Shown one piece after another: positions 1 through 6,856 of a stretch of DNA of 64,000 nucleotides (the stretch's first letter is position 1; each line of letters begins with the position of its first letter). The notes beneath the pieces are model-generated. The model was not told the origin of the DNA and did not search any database. It saw nothing but the letters and a program-made list of their open reading frames with translations. Source of the stretch: an uncultured Fibrobacter sp. (GTDB taxonomy: Bacteria > Fibrobacterota > Fibrobacteria > Fibrobacterales > Fibrobacteraceae); the NCBI RefSeq assembly GCF_900316465.1, contig NZ_ONDD01000001.1:1-64000 (forward strand), written 5' to 3'. The position numbers and the translations under genes are program-made.

Positions 1-60
1 ACTTGCATGTATAAGACACGCCACCAGCGTTCGTTCTGAGCCAGGATCAAACTCTTCATT
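1..60 (-). rRNA. 16S rRNA, 5' end (partial)
   Basis: The reverse complement contains the universal 27F primer sequence (AGAGTTTGATCCTGGCTCAG) followed by AACGAACGCTGG and, near the window edge, ATGCAAGT. This is the first ~60 nt of bacterial 16S rRNA. The gene is transcribed leftwards and leaves the window, so only its 5' end is present. The mature 5' end is taken near position 60, a few bases before AGAGTTTGATC. Confidence 0.97.
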
Positions 61-254
61 AATTTTTTAAAGTCTTGGTCCCGTTAATCACGTTCGTATT
101 ATTGACTATTCCAAGAAATCTCTTGGACCCGTCACTAAGCACATCTCCGATTCCTTCAATCTACTCAGCAACCTCTCGGGTTGCTGTCCCTTGATCGCGG
201 CTTACTTGGTTCTTCGCGTTTAGCGTTTCGTTTTCGGCCGTCCCTCTCAGGAAC
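61..254 (-). other. rrn leader (transcribed spacer upstream of 16S)
   Basis: This stretch lies between the predicted rrn promoter and the mature 16S 5' end. It holds a perfect hairpin, CCAAGA-4 nt-TCTTGG, at 111-126. I saw no coding potential. The leader probably contains one strand of the processing stem for pre-16S, but the 3' partner lies outside the window. Positions 290-530 further upstream hold a second small inverted repeat (454-469) and no gene I can support. Confidence 0.6.
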
Positions 255-261
255 GACGCCA

Positions 262-289
262 ATTATAGAATTTTCAGGAACTTTTGCAA
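262..289 (-). promoter_or_regulatory. rrn promoter (TTGCAA-N16-TATAAT)
   Basis: On the minus strand a -35-like TTGCAA (284-289) is separated by 16 bp from a perfect TATAAT (262-267). A GC-rich discriminator (GGCGTCG) follows, which is typical of stringently controlled rRNA promoters. It points towards the 16S gene about 200 bp downstream. It is one of only two classical sigma70-type promoters I noticed here; most protein genes use a different -10. Confidence 0.75.
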
Positions 290-453
290 GGGTGTTTTTG
301 CAGAAAAAATCGCATTTTTTTCTTATTTTCGCAAAAAACGGGAATAACACGACTCTTGCGCAGGGAATTACCCGAGAGTTCACAAACTATTCACAACTTT
401 TTTAAGAGCCCCAAAAGTCTTTTCGCCAAAAAACGTTCAAAAAGAGCAATAAA

Positions 454-469
454 TCGGTTTTATAACCGA
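454..469 (-). other. Small inverted repeat downstream of miaA
   Basis: TCGGTT-TTAT-AACCGA forms a 6-bp stem with a 4-nt loop, about 60 nt past the miaA stop codon. No clear T-run follows on the minus strand, so it is at best a weak terminator or 3' end-stabilising hairpin. Confidence 0.3.
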
Positions 470-530
470 CTATAGATGCAAACTTTGACTTCAAAAATTC
501 TGTTAAAAGGTGTATTGGAGACTCAATACA

Positions 531-1415
531 CTACAAAAGGCCCAAAATCGTCTTAAAAGGGTCCTCATTCATATCTACAGAAGTACAGTTCATCTGTCCG
601 CGGAACCACGTAAGCTGCCTTTTGGCGTAATTGCGGGTCTTTTTCTTGACATCTTCAATAACTTCCGCCATTTCAGAGGCGTTTTGAGCCAGTAAAAGCT
701 CGCGATAGCCCAAACTTTGCCATGCCGGAGCCGTAAGCGGTACCGTTTTAGAGAGTTCCCGGGCTTCTTCGACCCAGCCGTCCTTAATCATCTGATCTAC
801 GCGAGAATCGATTCGTTTGTACAAAACATCCCTTTCGCGCTGCAGCCAGAAAACAGACAGCGTCCCAATCCCACCAACACGCTCCTTCTGGTAACCAGAT
901 AAAGGACGACCAGCAGCCTCAAAAACTTCAAGGATTCGCACAAGGCGTTGCGCATTATTCGGGTCCACATTCGCAGCCGATTCAGGATCTACTTCGCAAG
1001 CCATTTTATACAAACTAGAAGACCCCTCGCAAGCAGCCATATCCTCAAACTTTTTACGGATTGTTGGAGGAACGGCAGGGATATTGGGCAAACCGAGAAG
1101 AAGACTTTGTACGTAAAGTCCTGTACCACCGACCAAGATGTAGTTTTTGTCAGGGTTTTCGGCCAACAAGCTTTTCACTTGGCGGCAAAACTCCCCCGCC
1201 GAAAAAGTTTCAGTCGGCGAAAGAAAATCAACCATGTGGTGTTTCACACGCTTAAGGCTTGCCGCATCCGGCTGCGCCGTGCCTATTGAAAATCCTTTGT
1301 ACACCTGCCTGGAATCAACGCCAATGATTTCGGCATTAAACGATTCCGCTAGTCGCAGGGACAATTCCGATTTTCCAATTCCGGTCGCTCCGACCAAGGC
1401 AAACACAATAGGCAT
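531..1415 (-). CDS. miaA: tRNA dimethylallyltransferase MiaA
   Basis: MiaA transfers the dimethylallyl group from DMAPP to N6 of A37 in tRNAs that read UNN codons. The 294-residue protein has the P-loop GATGIGKS at residues 9-16, the conserved DSRQVY at 34-39 (substrate and general-base region), and GGTGLYVQ in the middle. The C-terminal part contains KRQLTWFRGQ, typical of the family. Length is normal. It is divergent from the YibQ-like gene at 1446 with only 30 bp between them. The minus-strand segment before the start, CTAAATTGCCGGT, resembles the TAnnTTTG -10 elements seen elsewhere, and no Shine-Dalgarno sequence is visible. The 16S operon lies downstream on the same strand but has its own promoter. 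Confidence 0.95.
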   Translation of the reverse strand: MPIVFALVGATGIGKSELSLRLAESFNAEIIGVDSRQVYKGFSIGTAQPDAASLKRVKHHMVDFLSPTETFSAGEFCRQVKSLLAENPDKNYILVGGTGLYVQSLLLGLPNIPAVPPTIRKKFEDMAACEGSSSLYKMACEVDPESAANVDPNNAQRLVRILEVFEAAGRPLSGYQKERVGGIGTLSVFWLQRERDVLYKRIDSRVDQMIKDGWVEEARELSKTVPLTAPAWQSLGYRELLLAQNASEMAEVIEDVKKKTRNYAKRQLTWFRGQMNCTSVDMNEDPFKTILGLL

Positions 1416-1429
1416 ACCGGCAATTTAGT

Positions 1430-1437
1430 TATATTAG
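1430..1437 (+). promoter_or_regulatory. TATATTAG -10 element, leaderless-type start
   Basis: TATATTAG ends 8 nt before the ATG at 1446. It fits the TAnnTTTR pattern seen before many start codons in this window, and no ribosome binding site lies between it and the start. Confidence 0.45.
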
Positions 1438-1445
1438 CACCTACC

Positions 1446-2555
1446 ATGGGAAAAATGAAGCACATTCTTGCCATAATTATTGTTTTAGTGATTTTAATCG
1501 GAGGGTTCGTATTCTTACTTCCGAAACTCCCCGATCTATACAAGACAAAGGTACAGAAGCTACTTGGCCAAAAGGATTCTACGGCTGAACAGACTGTAGA
1601 AAAGGATACCCGTCCGTTCGAAGAAAAAATGGACGCGGCCTTGTCGCCGCTGCAGGTCAGCTACGCCAAGCGTAAAAAGCGCCATATCTGGACAATGGGT
1701 GGCGGCGAAACGGTCATCATGTATTTGCTGCAGGTTAAGCGTTTTGCCGAAAAGAATGGGGGCAAGATTCTTTACATGGAAGAACTCTACAATCTGGACC
1801 CTTCTATTTTCCAAGCCGCAAAGGTCGACCTTTTGAACGACAAGGGAGACACTCTCAAACTGGAACTTCAAGTCTCCCGAAATGAATTCAAGCCGGGAGC
1901 CTCGTTACTCGCAGTCGCCTTCCAGGTAACAAACCTGACGCCCGAACTGATTGTCGCCCTCAAAAAACTTGACTACCCGTACGACCTGTTGATTCCGCCA
2001 TTCGGTTTAAGCGAAGCTGACTACGCGAGTTTAGACAACATAAACAACAAGAGCGAAACCCTTTGGCTCACGCTTGAATCGACCAAACTGAACAAGGCTC
2101 ACAACAAATTAAGACCCTTGCGCATCCACCACACTGAAGAACAAATCGAGACCGTGATTGGAGATGCACATGCCAAGTTCCCGGAAGCAAGGGGCATTGT
2201 TTCGCGTTACGGCGAGCAGGCCGTAGAACACAAGCAACTTTTGCAGGCCATTTTGACACCCGCCAAGGACCGAGGTCTTTGGTTTTTGGATATTTCGGCG
2301 AACAAGCGTTCCATCGTGATGCAAACCTGCAAAGAAATCGGAATGAGATGCAAGACCGCCACGGCCTACAACCCGGAAAACAGCTCGCTTGACGACTATT
2401 CCAAGGCAAAAATCAGGGAAGCAAAGCGCAACGGCCTCGCCGTGATGATTCTTCCCTTGAGCATGAGCTCTATCGAAAAATTGAACGATTTGCCGGCAAA
2501 AGCGAAAGCCCAGGGTACCACTCTAATAAATTTATCTACTTTTATGAAGAAATGA
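1446..2555 (+). CDS. YibQ-like divergent polysaccharide deacetylase, probably catalytically degenerate
   Basis: This 369-residue protein has one N-terminal membrane anchor (about residues 5-27) and an extracytoplasmic domain. The C-terminal half follows the layout of divergent polysaccharide deacetylases (YibQ, PF04748): a segment ending in GIVSRYGEQAVEHKQLL, then GLWFLDISANKRSIVMQTCKEIG, and finally GLAVMILPLSMSSIEKL. In active relatives the corresponding motif is NNHMGS and an IDD motif lies near the N-terminus. Here the histidine position reads VSRYGE and no IDD is seen, so catalysis is doubtful. Two ATGs (1446 and 1455) are possible starts. pdxJ follows 13 bp downstream, probably in one transcript. 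Confidence 0.65.
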   Translation: MGKMKHILAIIIVLVILIGGFVFLLPKLPDLYKTKVQKLLGQKDSTAEQTVEKDTRPFEEKMDAALSPLQVSYAKRKKRHIWTMGGGETVIMYLLQVKRFAEKNGGKILYMEELYNLDPSIFQAAKVDLLNDKGDTLKLELQVSRNEFKPGASLLAVAFQVTNLTPELIVALKKLDYPYDLLIPPFGLSEADYASLDNINNKSETLWLTLESTKLNKAHNKLRPLRIHHTEEQIETVIGDAHAKFPEARGIVSRYGEQAVEHKQLLQAILTPAKDRGLWFLDISANKRSIVMQTCKEIGMRCKTATAYNPENSSLDDYSKAKIREAKRNGLAVMILPLSMSSIEKLNDLPAKAKAQGTTLINLSTFMKK

Positions 2556-2568
2556 CAAGGAGCCTTGT

Positions 2569-3297
2569 ATGACCGTAAAACTTGGATTTAACGTTGATCA
2601 TATCGCCACCATCCGTGAAGCCCGCAAGATTTGCGAACCGGATCCGATTGCAGCGGCAGTACTTGCAGAAATCGCAGGCGCTGCAAGCATTACGATGCAC
2701 TTGCGCGAAGATAAGCAGCATATCCAGGACCGCGACGTACAGCTTTTGCGCCGCACGGTTACGACCAAGATGAACTTGGAAATCAGCCCCACGCAAGAAA
2801 TGCTCCAGGTGGCAATCAACAACCAGCCCGACACGGTGACGCTTGTCCCCGAAACCCATACGGAACTTTCGACCGAAGACGGTCTGAACGTTGCCGCCAA
2901 GGCAAACGACCTCGTGAAGCCGGTCATGACGCTCAAGAACAACGACATTTCCGTGGGCGTGTTCATTGACGCCGAAACCGAACAGGTCAAGGCAGCCAAG
3001 AAGATTGGCGCAGACTTTGTCGAATTCAACACCGGCAAGTACGCTACCAGTTTCACGCTCGGAAGCAACGAAGAAGTGGAACGCGAAATTTCCGCTCTCG
3101 AAGACATGACGGTTCTCGCCCGCAAATACGGCCTGAAGGTCAAGGCCGGCCGCGGACTCAACTACAGAAACGTCGGCGCCATCGCAGCGATCGAAGGCAT
3201 CGACGAAATCATCGTCGGCCACAGCATTGTGAGCAAAGCTGTAATGATTGGCATCGACCGCGCCATCCGCGACATGATCGATGCGATTAAGGGCTAG
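2569..3297 (+). CDS. pdxJ: Pyridoxine 5'-phosphate synthase PdxJ
   Basis: PdxJ condenses 3-amino-2-oxopropyl phosphate with 1-deoxyxylulose 5-phosphate to give pyridoxine 5'-phosphate, the ring-closing step of DXP-dependent vitamin B6 synthesis. The 242-residue protein begins with the signature LGFNVDHIATIREAR and contains SITMHLREDKQHIQD (about residues 40-54). It also has FVEFNTGKYA and the C-terminal phosphate-binding GRGLNYRNV and IVGHSIVSKA motifs, all typical of the TIM-barrel family. Length is normal. A Shine-Dalgarno AAGGAG lies before the ATG. Its last four bases overlap the end of the convergent truA gene. Confidence 0.97.
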   Translation: MTVKLGFNVDHIATIREARKICEPDPIAAAVLAEIAGAASITMHLREDKQHIQDRDVQLLRRTVTTKMNLEISPTQEMLQVAINNQPDTVTLVPETHTELSTEDGLNVAAKANDLVKPVMTLKNNDISVGVFIDAETEQVKAAKKIGADFVEFNTGKYATSFTLGSNEEVEREISALEDMTVLARKYGLKVKAGRGLNYRNVGAIAAIEGIDEIIVGHSIVSKAVMIGIDRAIRDMIDAIKG

Positions 3298-4046
3298 TAG
3301 TCCTTATACTCCACATTCTGAAGTACAAGCCCTTGGGGCGGCGCCCACGTGCGTTCGCCCTTAAATTTTCTGTCGAAAATAGTCTGCACTGTTCCCAGCG
3401 GAAGTTTGCCGCGACCGACATCGAACAGCGTGCCGACCATGGCTCGCACTTGACGGTGCAAGAATCGGTTGCCCTTGATATGGAACATGCAGCTCCAGTC
3501 ATTCAGGCGTTCCAGGCGGAATTCCGTGAGGATGCAGTCCGTCGGTTTGCCGTCGTTTCGGGGAATGCAGAAATCAATAAAATCGTGATGTCCCAAGAAG
3601 GACTTGGCCTCCTGCTCCATGGCATCGAGATCAAGATTCAAGGAGCCACACTCCCAACCGAAGTCACGCATGAGTGCGACCGGACGCGTAAAAATCGTAT
3701 ACTGATAATACCGGCACAAGGCATCATAGCGAGAATGGAAATCCGGCGCACAAGGTTCAAGGTCGCGAATGCGGATAAGCCTTTGGGTAAGCCCGTTAAT
3801 CGAGCGAACCACTTTGGCGCAATCTATTTCGCCATCGAAATCAAAATGCACACACTGCCCACGGGCATGCACGCCCGTATCGGTACGGCCAGAACCCGTA
3901 ATGCGTACCGGCGTACGAAGAGCGACGCTAAAAGCCTGTTCTAGCGCAGACTGAACAGTAACGAACTTGGTTTTTCCGCCCTCGTTCTGGGCCTGCCAGC
4001 CATAAAAAGCTGACCCCAGGTATTCGCAGCGGAAACGATAACGCAT
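3294..4046 (-). CDS. truA: tRNA pseudouridine(38-40) synthase TruA
   Basis: TruA isomerises uridines 38-40 in the anticodon stem-loop of many tRNAs. The 250-residue protein has the family motif GSGRTDTGVHARGQ with catalytic aspartate D56. It also has YRYDAL-like RYDALCRYYQY and the C-terminal RGNRFLHRQVRAMVG-type segment (KGNRFLHRQVRAMVG). The start codon overlaps the stop of the upstream membrane-protein gene as TAATG, so the two are probably translationally coupled. The 3' end overlaps pdxJ tail to tail by 4 bp, with no terminator between. Confidence 0.96.
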   Translation of the reverse strand: MRYRFRCEYLGSAFYGWQAQNEGGKTKFVTVQSALEQAFSVALRTPVRITGSGRTDTGVHARGQCVHFDFDGEIDCAKVVRSINGLTQRLIRIRDLEPCAPDFHSRYDALCRYYQYTIFTRPVALMRDFGWECGSLNLDLDAMEQEAKSFLGHHDFIDFCIPRNDGKPTDCILTEFRLERLNDWSCMFHIKGNRFLHRQVRAMVGTLFDVGRGKLPLGTVQTIFDRKFKGERTWAPPQGLVLQNVEYKDY

Positions 4047-5008
4047 TAGCCCATGGCTTCCTTGATGACCGCTTCCACCTTTTCCTGAGAAATCTTCAGG
4101 CTAGAGGCAATAGCCGAGGCGGGGAATCCGCGGCGGGACATCTGGAGAATCTTCATCTTTTCGTTGGATTCACGATCGAAGCGAGTGATTTCGAGCGGGC
4201 TTTTGAGGTTCGGGTCGCCCGTGAGGTTGCGGCTCTGGGCGCGCAGCTTCATGGTGCGTTCACGAGAAAGACCGCGAGGGGCTCGCAATACGTCAGACAG
4301 ATTCTGCATAGCAGAAGTGATACGTTCCTTGGCAGTAGGTCTGAGAGTCGGCTTGCTGTCGGGAACGCCCGTCAAAATCTTGTTTTCGGGAACACCGTTT
4401 TCGTCTTCGAATTCAACCTTCGGTTCTTCTTCGGGCTTGGGAGCCTGCTTTGCAGCGGCTTCCTGTGCAAGCGTTTCACGCTTTTGGGCGGCATACGCCT
4501 CGGCGTCAGCAATAATGGAACGCTTTTCGCGGCGCGGGCGCGGTGGAATCGTCGCATCGTCGAGAACAGCCTTGGGCTCCTTGAAACGTTCGGCCTTGAT
4601 GGCTTCCATGCGGCGGGTAATAATTTCCTGACGCTTTCTCAGGACGAACACCAGAACGACAACGCAGACAGCGATGGCGAGAACGCCACCGAGGATCCAC
4701 TTGACAATGTCAGACGTATGGGACTGACCTTCGACCGAGGCTCCCTCTGCAGGGGCAGACGCAGGTGCGGAACGCATGGAGGAGAGCTCTTCCCATGCAG
4801 AGTCCAACTGCAAACGGATATTTACCTGAAGGTCCGGATTCGCTTTTGCATTCCACAGTTCAAGTTCAAGCGAATCAATTTTAGAACGCGCTACGAGATA
4901 AGCTTCGGCGTCAAAAGAATTCCCCGAACCAGAGAAATCCATCAAGAGATACACAGCCAAAGCGGATGCCAAGACAAGCAGCACGATGGGAGCTAAAAAT
5001 TTTTTCAT
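4046..5008 (-). CDS. Two-TM membrane protein with C-terminal HTH-like segment
   Basis: I do not recognise this 320-residue protein. It has an N-terminal membrane segment (about residues 4-25), an extracytoplasmic helical stretch rich in Glu and Leu, and a second membrane segment (about 102-125). A long charged, Ala/Pro-rich cytoplasmic linker follows. The last ~45 residues (MKILQMSRRGFPASAIASSL and onward) look like a resolvase-type helix-turn-helix. This organisation recalls membrane-anchored proteins of unknown function in Fibrobacter. It is the first gene of a pair with truA (TAATG overlap). The TATTTTTA element at 5013-5020 ends 4 nt before the start codon. Confidence 0.6.
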   Translation of the reverse strand: MKKFLAPIVLLVLASALAVYLLMDFSGSGNSFDAEAYLVARSKIDSLELELWNAKANPDLQVNIRLQLDSAWEELSSMRSAPASAPAEGASVEGQSHTSDIVKWILGGVLAIAVCVVVLVFVLRKRQEIITRRMEAIKAERFKEPKAVLDDATIPPRPRREKRSIIADAEAYAAQKRETLAQEAAAKQAPKPEEEPKVEFEDENGVPENKILTGVPDSKPTLRPTAKERITSAMQNLSDVLRAPRGLSRERTMKLRAQSRNLTGDPNLKSPLEITRFDRESNEKMKILQMSRRGFPASAIASSLKISQEKVEAVIKEAMG

Positions 5009-5012
5009 AGCT

Positions 5013-5020
5013 TAAAAATA
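5013..5020 (-). promoter_or_regulatory. TATTTTTA -10 element, leaderless-type start
   Basis: On the minus strand TATTTTTA is followed by AGCT and then the ATG at 5008. There is no Shine-Dalgarno sequence in between. Confidence 0.4.
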
Positions 5021-5170
5021 GTAAAAAAAAGAAAATACGCCCAATGAAATCCGTTGAGAATGTTGAAGAAATCTCAACGCTTTTCAACAAAGATAAGGCT
5101 AAGTACCCCTTTTACCCCACTCATTTTCTATCTTTCTACTCAAGAACTCTTTGTTCTCCTCCTAACCCCC

Positions 5171-5207
5171 AAAAAGCTCAGCTAGCGCAAGTTGGCTGAG
5201 TTTTTTT
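5171..5207 (+). terminator. Rho-independent terminator (plus-strand orientation)
   Basis: The stem CTCAGC (5177-5182) / GCTGAG (5195-5200) is followed by seven T (5201-5207). An A-run precedes it, so it could also work on the minus strand. No plus-strand protein gene lies immediately upstream. Confidence 0.6.
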
Positions 5208-5243
5208 ATTTCCGACCAAATCCGGGACCATTTGGGGCTTATA

Positions 5244-5277
5244 ACAAAAAAGCCTGCAAAGCGGAGCTACTTTGCAG
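5244..5277 (-). terminator. Terminator of the GGDEF gene
   Basis: On the minus strand CTGCAAAG and CTTTGCAG form an 8-bp stem with an 8-nt loop, followed by GCTTTTTTG. It starts about 30 nt after the stop codon of the GGDEF-domain gene. Confidence 0.8.
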
Positions 5278-5306
5278 ACAAATTAACAAATGATGTCTTT
5301 AACTGC

Positions 5307-6668
5307 TTATTTCCTGGGAGGCAGGGCCTCGGCAAGAATCACGCGATTGCCGCCGGACTGGACAGCCATCTGCATCGATTCGCCTGCAGCCTGCAGAAGT
5401 CCGCGGGCATCGCCTGCATGAGCCGGCATGACGGCCACGCCCATACTGAGGGTCGTTTCGAGGACGCTTTCGCCGTAGGCAATCTTGAGCTGAGAAATCT
5501 CGTTGCGGATTCGTTCGGCACGGGCACGCGTAATCTTGAGGTCTGCGCCCGGCAGAATCACGCAGAACACATCGCCTTCGTAACGGCACGGGATATCTTC
5601 GTTGCGGACATAGCCCGGCAGGCGCTGTCCCAGTTCCCACAGGAGCTGTTCCACCGCATGACGACCGCGCTGTTCCTGAATCTGGGACACAGAATCCGGA
5701 TAAATCATGACAAGGCCAATCGGCGAACGGTGGCGGGTTGCCGCAGAAACTTCGCGAATCAGTGATTCTTCCATATAGCGGCGGTTGAACAGGCCCGTAA
5801 GGCCATCGCGAATGCTGTGCTGTTTGTAGCGGGCATTCAGGTTCTGGGTCGCAATATAAAGACCAAACGTTGCAGAAACCGCACTCACCTTGGCATGCCA
5901 GTCATCCATGGTTTCGTTGTCAGGCAGGGCATCGGTCTGCAGAGAGAAAATACCGAAATGTTCTTCGACGCCTTCAATCGGGGCGCAGAACGAAATTCCG
6001 TGCGGGTGGAGATGCAAGTGCGTGCAGCCCCCATTCACGCTCGGGTTCGAATAGTCCGTAATAACGATATCGCCGGCATCGAAGCTGGCGCATTCAACCG
6101 GGCGAATCACATCGTCGCTAATAACGGTTTCACCGAAAGAAAGAACCTTGTGCAAATCGGTCTGAGTTCCGGCATACATATACAGAATACCAGAAGCATT
6201 CGGGAACAGCTGCGGGAGCAAATCCTGCAGAGCCTTGATTACTTCGGGAACCGGACGGTCCTTCAAGAGGCAACGAGCATACTTTTTCCAAGCCTCGAGA
6301 GGGAACTTCACGCAAATTTCATCAACCTTTTTAGCAAGAGCTTCCTTCGAAGAGATAGCCCCCGTCGGGAGAGGCATGTCTTCGGGTTCCGGCGACGAAG
6401 CCAGAGGATCCGTTTCCGGCGTCGAAAGTCCAGACGTCATGGACAGCTTCGAGTCCTTGATGGAATAGAGAGCTTCGTTGAAGTCCTCTTCGGCAATATC
6501 AAGCTTTCGCTTGCACACGTTGTAGAGTACCAGGCCAAGGACAGCGCCCCAAGCCCCGATAAAGACGAACTTGCCACCAACGGGGACCGTCGTTTCGGGC
6601 ACAAAAAACGCGACGACGACACCCGCGACAAACGTAACCAACCAAAAGAAATATGTTAGCATGCTCAT
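5307..6668 (-). CDS. Membrane protein with GAF-like and degenerate GGDEF domains
   Basis: This 453-residue protein has two N-terminal membrane segments (about residues 4-20 and 30-48), a middle GAF-like region, and a C-terminal diguanylate-cyclase fold starting at RDGLTGLFNRRY. The signature loop reads RYEGDVF (residues 362-368) where active enzymes have RY(G/E)G(D/E)EF. The catalytic glutamate is replaced by Val, and the first metal-binding Asp of the LDIDxFK motif appears as Tyr (IYPDS). It is therefore probably not a working cyclase; a regulatory or scaffold role is an inference. A second in-frame ATG lies 6 nt downstream. TACATTTA ends 5 nt before the first ATG, and a strong terminator follows the gene. 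Confidence 0.75.
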   Translation of the reverse strand: MSMLTYFFWLVTFVAGVVVAFFVPETTVPVGGKFVFIGAWGAVLGLVLYNVCKRKLDIAEEDFNEALYSIKDSKLSMTSGLSTPETDPLASSPEPEDMPLPTGAISSKEALAKKVDEICVKFPLEAWKKYARCLLKDRPVPEVIKALQDLLPQLFPNASGILYMYAGTQTDLHKVLSFGETVISDDVIRPVECASFDAGDIVITDYSNPSVNGGCTHLHLHPHGISFCAPIEGVEEHFGIFSLQTDALPDNETMDDWHAKVSAVSATFGLYIATQNLNARYKQHSIRDGLTGLFNRRYMEESLIREVSAATRHRSPIGLVMIYPDSVSQIQEQRGRHAVEQLLWELGQRLPGYVRNEDIPCRYEGDVFCVILPGADLKITRARAERIRNEISQLKIAYGESVLETTLSMGVAVMPAHAGDARGLLQAAGESMQMAVQSGGNRVILAEALPPRK

Positions 6669-6673
6669 GCTCT

Positions 6674-6681
6674 TAAATGTA
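6674..6681 (-). promoter_or_regulatory. TACATTTA -10 element, leaderless-type start
   Basis: On the minus strand TACATTTA is followed by five bases and the ATG at 6668 of the GGDEF gene. No Shine-Dalgarno sequence is visible. Confidence 0.45.
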
Positions 6682-6781
6682 GTTAAAAAGTGAATTTATA
6701 GATACACGGCACATAAATAACCCCAAAAAAACGGGAACTGCAAGTTTATTAACAGAAAAATGGGGCAACAACCCCCAAAAC

Positions 6782-6830
6782 GCCCTCAGTTAATACTAAG
6801 CATTTGTAACTCCATGTAAAACAGGAGGGC
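6782..6830 (+). other. Possible structured leader before the radical-SAM gene
   Basis: GCCCTC (6782-6787) can pair with GAGGGC (6825-6830), with an inner GTTA/TAAC pairing, followed by TTTT. The 3' arm contains AGGAGG, the only Shine-Dalgarno-like sequence before this gene. It could be a terminator, a folded leader that hides the AGGAGG, or chance. Confidence 0.3.
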
Positions 6831-6843
6831 TTTTGCATTTAGC

Positions 6844-6851
6844 TAAATTTG
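6844..6851 (+). promoter_or_regulatory. TAAATTTG -10 element, leaderless-type start
   Basis: A full match to TAnnTTTG that ends 5 nt before the ATG at 6857. It supports that ATG over the upstream TTG at 6833. Confidence 0.5.
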
Positions 6852-6856
6852 CCAAC

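Larger units (their letters stand above)
5009..5306. other. Intergenic region with two terminators and possible small RNA
   Basis: No protein gene can be supported here. The region carries the promoter of the 5008 gene (minus strand), overlapping inverted repeats (GTTGAGA at 5053-5059 with TCTCAAC at 5072-5078, and GTTGAA at 5062-5067 with TTCAAC at 5083-5088), a terminator best oriented on the plus strand (5171-5207), and the terminator of the GGDEF gene (5244-5277). No plus-strand gene upstream would need the first terminator, so a short plus-strand RNA is possible. Confidence 0.35.

Noticed and set aside
5009..5207. SRP RNA, 6S RNA or tmRNA
   Set aside because: The SRP GGTGACC...GGAAGC core, a 6S open-bubble shape and the tmRNA tRNA-like ends are absent.
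6782..6830. Known riboswitch (preQ1, SAM or cobalamin) before the radical-SAM gene
   Set aside because: None of the conserved core sequences of these riboswitches was found; only a simple long-range stem is visible.
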